Made by a program: the position numbers and the translations under genes | Source: an uncultured Clostridia bacterium | GTDB taxonomy: Bacteria; Bacillota; Clostridia; TANB77; CAG-508 | Direction of reading: 5' to 3' | Assembly (NCBI GenBank): GCA_934130435.1 | Contig: CAKOYB010000002.1 | Coordinates: 62,001-126,000 of the forward strand | Length of the DNA stretch: 64,000 nucleotides | The notes under the pieces: generated by a model | What the model saw: the letters and a program-made list of their open reading frames with translations, nothing else | The model's database searches: none | Told to the model about the DNA's origin: nothing | Shown: positions 53,820 through 62,793 of the stretch, piece after piece | Layout of the letters: every line of letters begins with the position of its first letter | How positions within the stretch are numbered: the first letter of the stretch is position 1

Positions 53820-54927
53820 TTATAATGCTTCTTTTAGTATTTCTGCAAAATATTTCATACTATTATTTGATTCTTCTAGAGTATTTCCGGGTTGCACCTA
53901 CTTCCAAAATAACGGCAGCATTAGAAACTTTTTGATTAAATGTAGCAGAACGTAGGTTAATTGGTCTAAATAATCCAGGGTAAAGCTTATTTCCGATTTC
54001 CTGTACTTTAACAGCAAATTTTAAATTGCTTTTCCAATTTGGATGTTTCCCTCCGCCATCATTAGTGCCAATTACAAACATAAGTTGAGAAACTCTTTCA
54101 CCATTAATCTCAACACTTGGTGCGAATTTTTCATTGCTACCAATTGCATCTCTATGTAAATCAATTATTATATCAGTATTGCTTTGATCATTTAAAATAT
54201 TTTTTATTGTTTTTAGTGATCTTTCATAAGATCCACTATAAGCTGGATAATCATGTTTTGTTGTATTATGAATAACACTAAATTTGTTTTTTTCAAGTTC
54301 TTGTTTTAAAATATCTCCAACTTTAACAACTGAATAATTTAAATCAGTTGTTCTATAATTTCCACTTGGCTTATAGGTATTTTTTTCAGTTTGAGTATAG
54401 CTCTCGCAAGTATGAGTATGATATATTATTACATTTTTCTTATTTTTTATATAATAGTCTGGCTTTAAAATACTTTCAGTAAGTTTTATATTAGTTGAAT
54501 TTTTCACTTTTACACTTCCATAGTTATTTGTATATGTTTCTTTTAACTCTACTGCTTTTTCCTCATTTTCTTTGCTATTTGTATCATTGTTTGTTCCTTC
54601 TGTCTTATTATCTTCTTCATTATTTTTATTATTATCAATGTTAGGTAATTCAATGCTTAACATTCTGCTAATTCCGCTTCTTGACGTTACTGAAATTTTT
54701 TTAGTGCTTTCATTATTTGAATTTGCTTGATTACTTGCAATTGGTAAAGTTAGTCCAATAACTTTTTCTACACCTGAATAACTATTTTCTTTCTTTTCCT
54801 TTATAATACTAACTTTATTATTTTTTAATTCAAAAATAAATCTATTTAACGAAACAATTGTAAATATTATTATTGTTCCAATAAACAAGTTTTTAATTAA
54901 ATCTTTTAATCTTATGGTTTTTATCAT
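53820..54927 (-). CDS. spoIIP: Stage II sporulation protein P, read through a +1 shift at CGG
   Basis: Peptidoglycan amidase/endopeptidase of the engulfment complex. Merged length about 368 residues: N-terminal membrane anchor (about 12-30), a Ser/Asn/Glu-rich linker, and the Zn-dependent amidase domain with IIYHTHTCESY, IIIDLHRDAIG and VILEVG. The first frame ends at 53863, one short helix early, after CGG at codon 347. Skipping the C (plus-strand 53889) gives EVGATGNTLEES...YFAEILKEAL, the normal SpoIIP ending. AAAGGAG precedes ATG 54927. Confidence 0.88.
53886..53889 (-). other. Candidate +1 frameshift site, CGG-A (spoIIP)
   Basis: Minus-strand ACC-CGG-AAA in the first frame; omitting one C gives ACC-GGA-AAT-ACT and the missing C-terminus ending at 53820. 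SD-like AGGTG lies nearby. Confidence 0.65.
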
Positions 54928-55002
54928 TATTTTCTCCTTTGTCCAAAGATAATTTTCTATGTTTATTAATTATTATTACGTTAATTATTATTTATGCATA
55001 AA

Positions 55003-55031
55003 AAAGTGAACACTCAGTTAGTGTTCACTTT
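55003..55031 (-). terminator. Terminator of the lytic transglycosylase gene
   Basis: Perfect 12-pair AAAGTGAACACT / AGTGTTCACTTT stem with T6 on the minus strand, overlapping the stop codon. Confidence 0.85.
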
Positions 55032-55586
55032 AAATATTCTCTTATATATCTTATAGTTTCTAATAATTTTCCTAACATACATATTAGTCTCTTTAAATGG
55101 AATATTTTCAAAATCTGATCCATCCTCTTTAATTCTACCAGTATCAATCCAATTATTTACATTTCCAATTCCTGCATTATAAGCAGCAAAAGCTAATATA
55201 TAATTATTATCATACATTTTTAATAGTGATGCAAAATACTCTGTTCCCAATCTTATATTATATTCTGGTTCATATAATTTTTCTTTTGAATATAATAAAT
55301 TACTTTTTTTAGCTTGTTCTTCTGCTGTATTTTCCATAAGTTGCATAAGTCCTATGGCACCACTTCTAGAAACTGTTTTTTCTTTAAAATTACTTTCTGT
55401 TTTTATAACAGCAAAGATTAGAAGCGGATCTATTTCATTACTATTTGCATAGTCATATACGTATTCAGAATACTTGGTCGGATAAAAATGTTTTAAAATT
55501 TTCTCTTCTATTCTGAAATGTGCATATAAGCTAATTATAATTAAAATAATAATTATTACTATTAAAAATTTAGTTAACCTGTTCAA
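55014..55586 (-). CDS. Lytic transglycosylase (SLT domain), membrane-anchored
   Basis: 190 residues: one N-terminal membrane segment (about 6-25), then a Slt-type domain with catalytic Glu in KTESNFKEKTVSRSGAIGLMQLM and the AFAAYNAGIGNVNNW motif. It cleaves peptidoglycan with formation of anhydroMurNAc. Adjacent to spoIIP and polA; a sporulation role is possible but unproved. Confidence 0.9.
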   Translation of the reverse strand: MNRLTKFLIVIIIILIIISLYAHFRIEEKILKHFYPTKYSEYVYDYANSNEIDPLLIFAVIKTESNFKEKTVSRSGAIGLMQLMENTAEEQAKKSNLLYSKEKLYEPEYNIRLGTEYFASLLKMYDNNYILAFAAYNAGIGNVNNWIDTGRIKEDGSDFENIPFKETNMYVRKIIRNYKIYKRIFKVNTN

Positions 55587-55597
55587 TTTTTCTCCTC

Positions 55598-58297
55598 TTA
55601 TTTGGTTTCATACCAGTTTAGAGCTTCCGATAATTCAACTTTTAAAGGCACATTAAGATTAATTGCATTCTCCATTGAATCTCTAAGAATCTTTTTTACT
55701 GTTTCTTTTTCTTCTTCTTTTACTTCAAGAAGAAGTTCATCATGTATTTGCAATAAGATTTTTGAGCTTAAATTCATTTGTTTTAACTTGTTGAAAAGCT
55801 TTATCATTGCAATTTTCATTATATCGGCTGCTGTGCCCTGTATAGGTGTATTCATTGCTACTCTTGCCCCAAACTGTCTTATCATATAGTTTTTAGATGT
55901 TATTTCTGGTATATATCTTCTTCTGTTGAACAAAGTTTCTACATATCCATTATCACTTGCCGATTTTTTAATGTTTTCCATAAACTCTTTTATTTTTGTA
56001 TATTTACTTAAATATTGTTCTATATATGTTTTTGCCTGTTTTTTTGTTATTCCTAGCTGTTCACTTAATCCAAAGTCACTTATTCCATAAACAATTCCAA
56101 AATTTACAGCTTTTGCATCTGATCTTTGCTTTTTAGTAACTTCATTTATTGGAGTATCAAATACTTTTGACGCTGTTTGGGTGTGTATATCTTCGTTGTT
56201 ATTAAATGCTTGAATCATATGTTCATCGTTAGATATATGAGCTAATACTCTTAATTCTATTTGAGAGTAATCCGCATCTACAAAAACGTATCCTTGTTTA
56301 GGTTTAAACACCTTCCTTATTTTTTTTCCTAATTCAAATCGTGTAGGTATATTTTGAACATTAGGGTCACTACTGCTTATTCTACCAGTTGCAGTAACTG
56401 TTTGGTGAAAATAAGAATGAACCCTCTCATCTTTTGGATCTATATATGGAATTAGCCCTTCAACATATGTTGAGTTTATTTTCATTAGTTGTCTATATTC
56501 TAATATTTTTTCTATTATTTCATGTTCACCTTTAAGCTTTTCTAATACTTCAACATCAGTAGAATAACCATTTTTAGTCTTTTTAATAACTGGTAATTTA
56601 AGCTTTTCAAAAAGAACTGCTCCTAGTTGTTTTGTTGAATTAATATTAAATTCTTCTCCCGCTAGTTTAAATATATTCTTTGTTAAATTATTTATTTCTA
56701 ATTTAAGTGTTTCTCCAAATTCAACTAATTCTTTTCTATCTGCATATATTCCTGTATACTGCATATCTGCAAGTACTTCTACTAGTGGCATTTCTATATT
56801 ATTAAATAATTTTAGTTGGTTTGTATTTTTTAACTCTTTTTCAGTACTTACGTATATTTTGTATATACTATACACTTTGGAAAATATTTCTTCTTCATTT
56901 TTATAACTATTATCTGTTTCAAATAGATTCATTTGAATGCTATTTGTTGCTACTGATGAAAGATCGATATTTGCATATTCCATTGCTAATTTACTTAATT
57001 CATATTTATTTTTAGTTGGGTTTAATAAATATGCTGCAATTTCAATGTCATAATAGAAACCTGTAGCTGCTATGTTCAATTCTTTTAATAAAATATAATC
57101 TTCCTTTTGCTTATATCCAATCTTTTTAATGTTTTTATCTTCAAATATTTCTTTAAATACTTGTATTTTATCAGCATTAAGAGGTATATAATAACAAGTA
57201 TTTTCATCTATACAATATATTCCAATACCAATAATTTCTTTATTTAATATGCTTTTATTTTCTTTATTTTCTCGTGTTTCAAAGATATAGCATACTTCTT
57301 TTTTATTTTTTAATCTTTCTACTAATTTTTTTACTTCTGTATTTTCTTCTAATACCTTCTTTTTATAATTAGCTGTTTGATTTTCAATACATTCGTTTTT
57401 TCCTTCATTCATATTAAATCTTTCAATGAATCTATTAAAATTAAGATATCTAAATAAATTTAAAACTTCATCTTTGTTCCATTCTTTAGTTTCCAAATCA
57501 GATATTTTTTGTTCTAATGGAACATTAATATTAATCTTTCCAAGTTCTCTTGATAAATAAGCTAATTCCTTATTATTTATAATCTTTTCCTTTAATTTTT
57601 CCTTGATATCAGTTATATTTTTGTTTTTTTCCACTACGTTATATAAATTATCAATTGTTTTATATGTCCTTATTAAATTTAATGCAGTCTTTTCTCCTAC
57701 ACCCGGAATGCCTGGAATATTGTCTGATGTATCCCCCATTAGTGCTTTAACTTCTATTAGTTCCTTAGGTTCAACACCATATTCTTCTATTATTCTATTT
57801 CTATCATAGTCTTCGTTCTCTGTTTTCCCCATTTTAGTTCTTGGAATTCTTACTGTAATTTTATCACTAGTAAGTTGAAAAGTATCTCTATCTCCAGAAA
57901 GTATTGTTACATCTAAGCCTTCTTTTTCGCCTTTTTTAGCTAAAGTTCCTAATATATCATCGCCTTCAAAACCTTCTTTTTCTATTATTTTTATATTCAT
58001 TGCTGATAGCACATCTTTTATAATTGGCATTTGTGTCGCTAGTTCGTCCGGCATTCCATGGCGATTTGCTTTATATTCTTCATACATTTTATGTCTTTGT
58101 GTTGGTCCTTTTAAGTCAAATGCAACTGCAATATATTCTGGATTTAAATCTTCTTCAATTTTAAAAAGAATTGATAAAAATCCATATACTGCATTTGTAT
58201 ATGTTCCATCTGAAGTTGTAAGCATTTTGTTTCCCATAATTCCATAAAACGCTCTATTCATTATGCTATTTCCATCAATTAAAACTAATCTATGCAT
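55598..58297 (-). CDS. polA: DNA polymerase I
   Basis: 899 residues: 5'-3' exonuclease domain (about 1-290), a middle 3'-5' exonuclease-like domain (about 310-480) whose catalytic acids look incomplete, and the polymerase domain with DYSQIELRVLAHIS, NFGIVYGIS and QIHDELLLEV. DNA repair and Okazaki processing. Follows a small ORF and cdd on the same strand. Confidence 0.96.
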   Translation of the reverse strand: MHRLVLIDGNSIMNRAFYGIMGNKMLTTSDGTYTNAVYGFLSILFKIEEDLNPEYIAVAFDLKGPTQRHKMYEEYKANRHGMPDELATQMPIIKDVLSAMNIKIIEKEGFEGDDILGTLAKKGEKEGLDVTILSGDRDTFQLTSDKITVRIPRTKMGKTENEDYDRNRIIEEYGVEPKELIEVKALMGDTSDNIPGIPGVGEKTALNLIRTYKTIDNLYNVVEKNKNITDIKEKLKEKIINNKELAYLSRELGKININVPLEQKISDLETKEWNKDEVLNLFRYLNFNRFIERFNMNEGKNECIENQTANYKKKVLEENTEVKKLVERLKNKKEVCYIFETRENKENKSILNKEIIGIGIYCIDENTCYYIPLNADKIQVFKEIFEDKNIKKIGYKQKEDYILLKELNIAATGFYYDIEIAAYLLNPTKNKYELSKLAMEYANIDLSSVATNSIQMNLFETDNSYKNEEEIFSKVYSIYKIYVSTEKELKNTNQLKLFNNIEMPLVEVLADMQYTGIYADRKELVEFGETLKLEINNLTKNIFKLAGEEFNINSTKQLGAVLFEKLKLPVIKKTKNGYSTDVEVLEKLKGEHEIIEKILEYRQLMKINSTYVEGLIPYIDPKDERVHSYFHQTVTATGRISSSDPNVQNIPTRFELGKKIRKVFKPKQGYVFVDADYSQIELRVLAHISNDEHMIQAFNNNEDIHTQTASKVFDTPINEVTKKQRSDAKAVNFGIVYGISDFGLSEQLGITKKQAKTYIEQYLSKYTKIKEFMENIKKSASDNGYVETLFNRRRYIPEITSKNYMIRQFGARVAMNTPIQGTAADIMKIAMIKLFNKLKQMNLSSKILLQIHDELLLEVKEEEKETVKKILRDSMENAINLNVPLKVELSEALNWYETK

Positions 58298-58310
58298 TAC
58301 TTATCTCCTT

Positions 58311-58481
58311 TTAGTTGTATTCTTTTTCCTCATCTTTTAATAATTCTTTTAATTCTGTTCTTGATAAAGATAAAATTCTATCTCTAACAACATCTCTTCC
58401 CATTTTATCAGAATTTAAATGAGTGCTATTTTCATTATCTACTGCTTTGGATTTTTCGTAGCGGAGTACATTGTGCTCCAT
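58311..58481 (-). CDS. Small hypothetical protein between cdd and polA (56 aa)
   Basis: ORF of 56 residues that starts five bases after the cdd stop and ends 14 bases before polA. Charged, helical C-terminus (LSLSRTELKELLKDEEKEYN). No clear ribosome binding site, so translation would be coupled to cdd. Family unknown. Confidence 0.45.
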   Translation of the reverse strand: MEHNVLRYEKSKAVDNENSTHLNSDKMGRDVVRDRILSLSRTELKELLKDEEKEYN

Positions 58482-58486
58482 TACTA

Positions 58487-58903
58487 CTAATTATTATATC
58501 TCTTATCTCCCCACCAATTAGGTAATATTTCTGACAATTTAATGGTTGTTCTTGTTTCATAATCAGTCAATATTTCCATATCTTTATTATCTCTATCCAA
58601 TTGCATTAAAAATTCTCTACAAGCTCCACATGGCATTCCACCATTATGCGGAGGATTATCTCTAAATGCAATTAATCTTTTAATTTTAGTTTTTCCTGTA
58701 TTTATATACATATTCAACGCAGCTACCCTTTCTGCACATAAATTCATAACTCCACTAGCACTTTCAATACAAAAGCCTGTAAAAATCTCACCATCTTCGC
58801 TTTCAACAGCTGACACAACGTGATGTGCAACTATAAATGGTGATACTTCTACTTTATGATATTCAACCTTTGCTTTATTATACATTTTCTCCCATATATC
58901 CAT
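58487..58903 (-). CDS. cdd: Cytidine deaminase
   Basis: 138 residues. Zn-site and catalytic motifs CAERVAALN and PCGACREFLMQ are intact. Deaminates cytidine and deoxycytidine in pyrimidine salvage. AAAGGAG upstream. Confidence 0.93.
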   Translation of the reverse strand: MDIWEKMYNKAKVEYHKVEVSPFIVAHHVVSAVESEDGEIFTGFCIESASGVMNLCAERVAALNMYINTGKTKIKRLIAFRDNPPHNGGMPCGACREFLMQLDRDNKDMEILTDYETRTTIKLSEILPNWWGDKRYNN

Positions 58904-58924
58904 ATAATTATTCTCCTTTATAAA

Positions 58925-59097
58925 TTAGTATTTATCATTCACTTTATTCTTTAAATCTTTTGAATAATATATCATATCAGTGCAGTGTAAATTTCCATCC
59001 CACAATTCTTCTTCATAGTTATCAATAAAGAAATTTTTTATTGTTTTTTCATATTTATCAAAACCTTGTTTTGCATAAATAAGTTAAAACAAATAAA
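58925..59097 (-). pseudogene. Truncated GNAT acetyltransferase (internal deletion)
   Basis: The C-terminal QGFDKYEKTIKNFFIDNYEEE and TDMIYYSKDL parts match the GNAT gene at the right edge (63655-64000), about 80 percent identical. The N-terminal side keeps only FVLTY, joined out of frame to the C-terminal part, so the middle with the acetyl-CoA site is deleted. Same orientation as the intact copy. Confidence 0.7.
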
Positions 59098-59104
59098 TCG
59101 CCAT

Positions 59105-59164
59105 CTACTTATTTTTCAATATTTTTACAATCCATTCTAAATATTTATACATAAGTTTTTTCAA
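59105..59164 (-). CDS. Possible 19-residue amphipathic peptide
   Basis: TTG 59164 opens a 19-codon frame, MKKLMYKYLEWIVKILK..., basic and amphipathic. AGGAGG lies upstream but too far (about 25 bases). Weak evidence; it may be chance. Confidence 0.2.
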   Translation of the reverse strand: MKKLMYKYLEWIVKILKNK

Positions 59165-59275
59165 GTTTTTGCGGTTATAATATATAACCTCCTTAAAACT
59201 TTTTTAAGTATATCATAATATTTAATTTTTTTCTATAAAATTATACAAAAAGGAGCGTATTAGAACTATATTGTT

Positions 59276-59926
59276 TTAATTACATATATTTTTAATATAT
59301 TGACTAAATGCCATTTTTCCATATTTATTATCAAATCTTTCTAATTCTTCTTCATAGCAGCTATCATCCATATACATATCTAGTAATTTATTTTTACCAA
59401 TCATTTTTTCAAGAGCTTCTACATATCCCACAATGTCCTTGTAGCATTCATTTAGCCAGTATTGTTTATTTGTTCCATTTTTATCTTGAAATACATATTC
59501 TGGTGTTTTATTATTTATACGTGCCGTAAAATATTGAACAAAGGCTTCTTCTAGTAACATTATATTTATATTTTTATTTAAAACATCAATATATTTCTGA
59601 GGAATTTTTTCAAAACAGCTTCCTTCCTTTTGTATAAAATGAAATAGTTCATGTTCTAATATGTATTTAAATTGAGTATTATCCTTAATCTCTTTAAAAA
59701 ATACTATATATTCTCTTTTACTCGAAGCTTGATATTTACTTTTATTATATTCTTTTTTTATCTCTTTCAATTCTTTAAGTCTATTTAAAATTCTATTTAT
59801 ATACTTTTCTCCATAAGTTTTATTAAAGTTTTTACAAAATTCAACGATACAGTCTGTTACTCTCTTTTCCCATTTTCTATTCTGATACATTTTTCTAATT
59901 TGATTTTCGATTTCCTCTTCTGGCAT
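59276..59926 (-). CDS. HExxH metallopeptidase-like protein of the peptide cassette
   Basis: 216 residues. HELFH (92-96) is a zincin HExxH motif with a Glu at 126-127 (LLEEAFVQYF) as a candidate third ligand, the gluzincin pattern. Otherwise unrecognised. It is the last gene of the cassette, after the precursor peptide, and is a candidate for cutting the modified peptide. No signal peptide, so it acts in the cytoplasm. GGAGG upstream of ATG 59926. Confidence 0.65.
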   Translation of the reverse strand: MPEEEIENQIRKMYQNRKWEKRVTDCIVEFCKNFNKTYGEKYINRILNRLKELKEIKKEYNKSKYQASSKREYIVFFKEIKDNTQFKYILEHELFHFIQKEGSCFEKIPQKYIDVLNKNINIMLLEEAFVQYFTARINNKTPEYVFQDKNGTNKQYWLNECYKDIVGYVEALEKMIGKNKLLDMYMDDSCYEEELERFDNKYGKMAFSQYIKNICN

Positions 59927-59950
59927 AATATTCCCTCCTATAAATAAGTA

Positions 59951-59975
59951 GAGGAGTACACTATGAATACTCCTC
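59951..59975 (-). promoter_or_regulatory. Hairpin between precursor peptide and peptidase
   Basis: Perfect eight-pair GAGGAGTA / TACTCCTC stem, nine-base loop, no T tail. A candidate processing or attenuation site that would favour the precursor over the peptidase. Confidence 0.55.
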
Positions 59976-59989
59976 TGTAATCAAACATT

Positions 59990-60064
59990 CTAATCCCTTT
60001 TTGGTAATCTACTATAATAGCAATAATGACCACAAGCCATTGCAGAAATGATTAATTTTACCAT
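59990..60064 (-). CDS. Candidate radical-SAM-modified precursor peptide, 24 residues
   Basis: Directly after the first maturase stop, with an excellent AAGGAGGTGAGAAT site before ATG 60064. The peptide begins MVKLIISAMA and continues CGHYCYYSRL, ending Pro-Lys-Arg-Asp: Cys11, His13, Tyr14, Cys15, Tyr16, Tyr17 are likely modification sites. Such a short precursor beside radical SAM/SPASM genes recalls PqqA and MftA (the latter ends with a Cys-Gly-Val-Tyr). It is not identifiable as a known family. Its position and ribosome binding site make it a real gene rather than chance. Confidence 0.7.
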   Translation of the reverse strand: MVKLIISAMACGHYCYYSRLPKRD

Positions 60065-60076
60065 ATTCTCACCTCC

Positions 60077-61429
60077 TTAAAAAGCGACCTTACAGTTTGC
60101 ATCACTTATATATTGCTTGCCAGCTAAACTATCTGATATGCCTCGGCACCCTGCTCTGCACACGTCTAATTTAGGGCAATTTTTACATTTACCTTCTACT
60201 TTATTTTTTATTCCTCTTAAACTTTTTAAAATTTCACTTTCATTCCAGATTTTTTCTAAATCATCTATTAAAATATTTCCAATTTTATATTTCTCATTTG
60301 TTAAAGCAGCACATGGGTATATCTCTCCATTAGGTGCAATTGAAATCAAGGTATGTCCAGCTGGACAACCAGCTGAGTGGATTTTGTTTTGTTCCTCTAT
60401 TGTTAATGTTTTGCACAAATTATTTACAGACGAACAGTCTATTGTTACTTCTAACTTTCCTTTTCTTCTACAAATTCGGTCTATAATTTCAGCATAATTG
60501 TTATATTCTGGTACCTGTGCTTTAAAGGTTTCTAAGTCTAGATATCCTTGCTTCAATTTTATAATTGTTAATCCATCAAAATTGTTTTCTTCTAAGAAGT
60601 CCATAAATTCTTCTAAATCTTCCATATTGCTATTTGTAACCACAGTATCAACACCGACTATAAATCCATATTTTTTAAATAACTTAGCAGTTTTCATTGC
60701 TTTGTCAAAGCTTCCTTTGGTTCTATATTTTTCGTGAATTTCTTTTTTATGTGAGTCCAGCGAGATCTGTACTTGTGTTAAACCTGCATCTTTTAGTGCA
60801 ATAACCAATTCTTCTGATACACTAAATCCATTTGTAGTTAGATTGCACGCTACATTTTTACTGGCAATATATTGCACAAGTTCCACTAAATCCTTTCTAG
60901 TAGTAGGTTCTCCACCAGTTAAGCCTATTTGAAATGTACCTATTTTTACTAATTTATCTATTATTTTTTTATATTCTTCTGTTGATAATCCATTTTTTAT
61001 TTGACTATGTATATTCTTTACAGAGCAGTATTTGCAATTCATGTTGCAAGCATTGGTAATTGCTAAATGTGCGATTATCGGACCTTTATATACTGGTTTG
61101 TCGTCTTTGCTTTTAAGTATTGCATCATCAAAATAAAGTTGCTCTTTATTTGGATTATAATTCGTATATTCTAATAACCCAATATTAGCCAAATCGTATA
61201 TAAATTCTGGTACAACTTCTGGTAATTTTTCTAATTCAGCATATTTGTATAATTCTTCTTCCAGCTCTAATGGTATCATTGCAACATGCCCTAATTTATT
61301 TAAAATATAAATTCCATCTTCTCTTTTTTCAATATTTCTTAATTCTTTAAACATATTATCCTTGTATGATATATTTAATAACTTAAATAACCATACACTC
61401 CTTTCTTTAAATTTTTTAATATTTTTCAT
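60077..61429 (-). CDS. Radical SAM/SPASM peptide maturase 1
   Basis: 450 residues. The N-terminal 85 residues (REDGIYILNKLGHVAMI...FIYDLANIGLLEY) look like a PqqD/RRE peptide-binding domain. The radical SAM motif is CNMNCKYC (C128, C132, C135), with TGGEPTT for SAM. The C-terminal SPASM domain carries further Cys (GCPAG, YPCAAL, KCKNCPKLDVCRAGC). ATG 61429 is the longest start; Met26 (61354) would align with maturase 2. It likely forms thioether or C-C links on the peptide at 59990-60064. Confidence 0.85.
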   Translation of the reverse strand: MKNIKKFKERSVWLFKLLNISYKDNMFKELRNIEKREDGIYILNKLGHVAMIPLELEEELYKYAELEKLPEVVPEFIYDLANIGLLEYTNYNPNKEQLYFDDAILKSKDDKPVYKGPIIAHLAITNACNMNCKYCSVKNIHSQIKNGLSTEEYKKIIDKLVKIGTFQIGLTGGEPTTRKDLVELVQYIASKNVACNLTTNGFSVSEELVIALKDAGLTQVQISLDSHKKEIHEKYRTKGSFDKAMKTAKLFKKYGFIVGVDTVVTNSNMEDLEEFMDFLEENNFDGLTIIKLKQGYLDLETFKAQVPEYNNYAEIIDRICRRKGKLEVTIDCSSVNNLCKTLTIEEQNKIHSAGCPAGHTLISIAPNGEIYPCAALTNEKYKIGNILIDDLEKIWNESEILKSLRGIKNKVEGKCKNCPKLDVCRAGCRGISDSLAGKQYISDANCKVAF

Positions 61430-61463
61430 TTTTCTATTGACTTTTCATAGTTGGTCTCCAATC

Positions 61464-62726
61464 TTATTTTATAAAACAATAAGGTTCTTCTGCTTTAAAC
61501 TCTTTGTAATAATAATATTTATTAGCTATACAACCTCCATTGCAAAGGTTATTATTTTTGCATATCAAGCATTTTTCATTATCTTTATTAGACTCAAATA
61601 AATTTCTTAATTCATTTGCTTTTTCAGACTGCCATATTTCTTTTAAATTATTTCTTTTTACATTTCCAATTGGTACATTTAAAAAAGAGCAAGGTACCAC
61701 ATCACCATTAGGTTGTATTTCCATTGTATTTTTTAAAGCTTCACAACTATATTTCATACTAAGTGTTTCAAATGTTGTTTTTAAATTTTCAAATAATTCC
61801 CTAGCGCCAAATACCGGTCTTATTTGAAAATTTGTTTTACTTCCTTTTTCTAATATCTCTATTACTTTTTGATGCATTTTTATAATAAACCCTTTATATT
61901 CTTGACTTGAAAGCATCATTTCTTTATCAGCTCTTCCTATTGGGCAAACCGGAACAATAGTCTGATGGCTTATTTTCAAATCTGCCAATATTTCCATTAG
62001 TTCCAACAATTCTTGTTGATTAAATTTTGTTAATGTTGATTGAACTCTTACTTCTATACCATATTTTTGGAAATTCTTTATTGCTTTTATAGCTTTTTCA
62101 TAAGCCCCTTCATAATTTCTAAATTTATTGTGAAACTTCTCTGTTCCATCTATTGATATTTTGGCCATATTTAGTCCAGCCTCTTTTAATTGTCTTGCCT
62201 TTTCACATGTTATTAAGCTTCCATTTGTAGTCATTGTAATTCTCGGAATTTTACCTTTTACATATCTTATATAACTAATTAAATTCGGATTAGTAGTTGG
62301 CTCTCCTCCTGTAAAATTTAGTTTTAATAATTTAATTTCCATCATTTGGTCTAGTATATTATAAATTTCATTTGGCTTTAAATCGCTTTTCTTGGCATTA
62401 GTCGAATCATTTCCACAATGGTTGCAATTATAATTACAACCAGAAGTAATTCCCAAGGTCATATAAATTGGTTCACTCGTGTATTTTTCACTTTTTCCCT
62501 CAAATTCTTCTTTATAATTTTTTAGTGGAACAATAAAATGCTTTTTTTGGAATTTATATATTGTATTGTTTTCTTCTACTTCGGCCGAATGAATTGCATT
62601 ATAAAATTGTTGGCCTTCATTTTCTATATCTAATATTTTTTCTTTTGTCTGATATTTAGAATTCATAATATAAATTCCATCTTTTTCATACCTTACTTTG
62701 GTATTTTCTTCTTTTTGAAATTTCAT
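61464..62726 (-). CDS. Radical SAM/SPASM peptide maturase 2
   Basis: 420 residues, paralogous to maturase 1. N-terminal RRE-like region (VRYEKDGIYIMNSKY), radical SAM CNYNCNHC, FTGGEPTTNP, and a SPASM domain with YSCEALKN, VPCSFL and CLICKNNNLCNGGC. First gene of the cassette after the regulator; GGAGA precedes ATG 62726. One palindromic operator lies 18-34 bases upstream. Two maturases suggest two modifications or a heterodimer. Confidence 0.85.
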   Translation of the reverse strand: MKFQKEENTKVRYEKDGIYIMNSKYQTKEKILDIENEGQQFYNAIHSAEVEENNTIYKFQKKHFIVPLKNYKEEFEGKSEKYTSEPIYMTLGITSGCNYNCNHCGNDSTNAKKSDLKPNEIYNILDQMMEIKLLKLNFTGGEPTTNPNLISYIRYVKGKIPRITMTTNGSLITCEKARQLKEAGLNMAKISIDGTEKFHNKFRNYEGAYEKAIKAIKNFQKYGIEVRVQSTLTKFNQQELLELMEILADLKISHQTIVPVCPIGRADKEMMLSSQEYKGFIIKMHQKVIEILEKGSKTNFQIRPVFGARELFENLKTTFETLSMKYSCEALKNTMEIQPNGDVVPCSFLNVPIGNVKRNNLKEIWQSEKANELRNLFESNKDNEKCLICKNNNLCNGGCIANKYYYYKEFKAEEPYCFIK

Positions 62727-62743
62727 ACTTTCTCCTTTCTTTT

Positions 62744-62760
62744 TGCGTATTTTTTACGCA
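62744..62760. promoter_or_regulatory. Operator TGCGTA-N5-TACGCA before maturase 2
   Basis: Palindrome TGCGTA (62744-62749), five-base spacer, TACGCA (62755-62760), identical in arms and spacing to 63499-63515. Confidence 0.7.
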
Positions 62761-62793
62761 TTGATATTATTTTTTTAAGAGAGTTATTCTCTC

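Noticed and set aside
341..53889. Treating the five broken genes as ordinary pseudogenes or simple assembly indels
   Set aside because: All five breaks share the same codon (CGG) and the same repair (skip C), on both strands and outside A/T runs. An artefact cannot be excluded without reads, but chance decay does not explain the pattern.
62779..62793. Intrinsic terminator between the NrtR-like gene and maturase 2
   Set aside because: A GAGAG/CTCTC stem exists but the minus strand has A's, not T's, after it.
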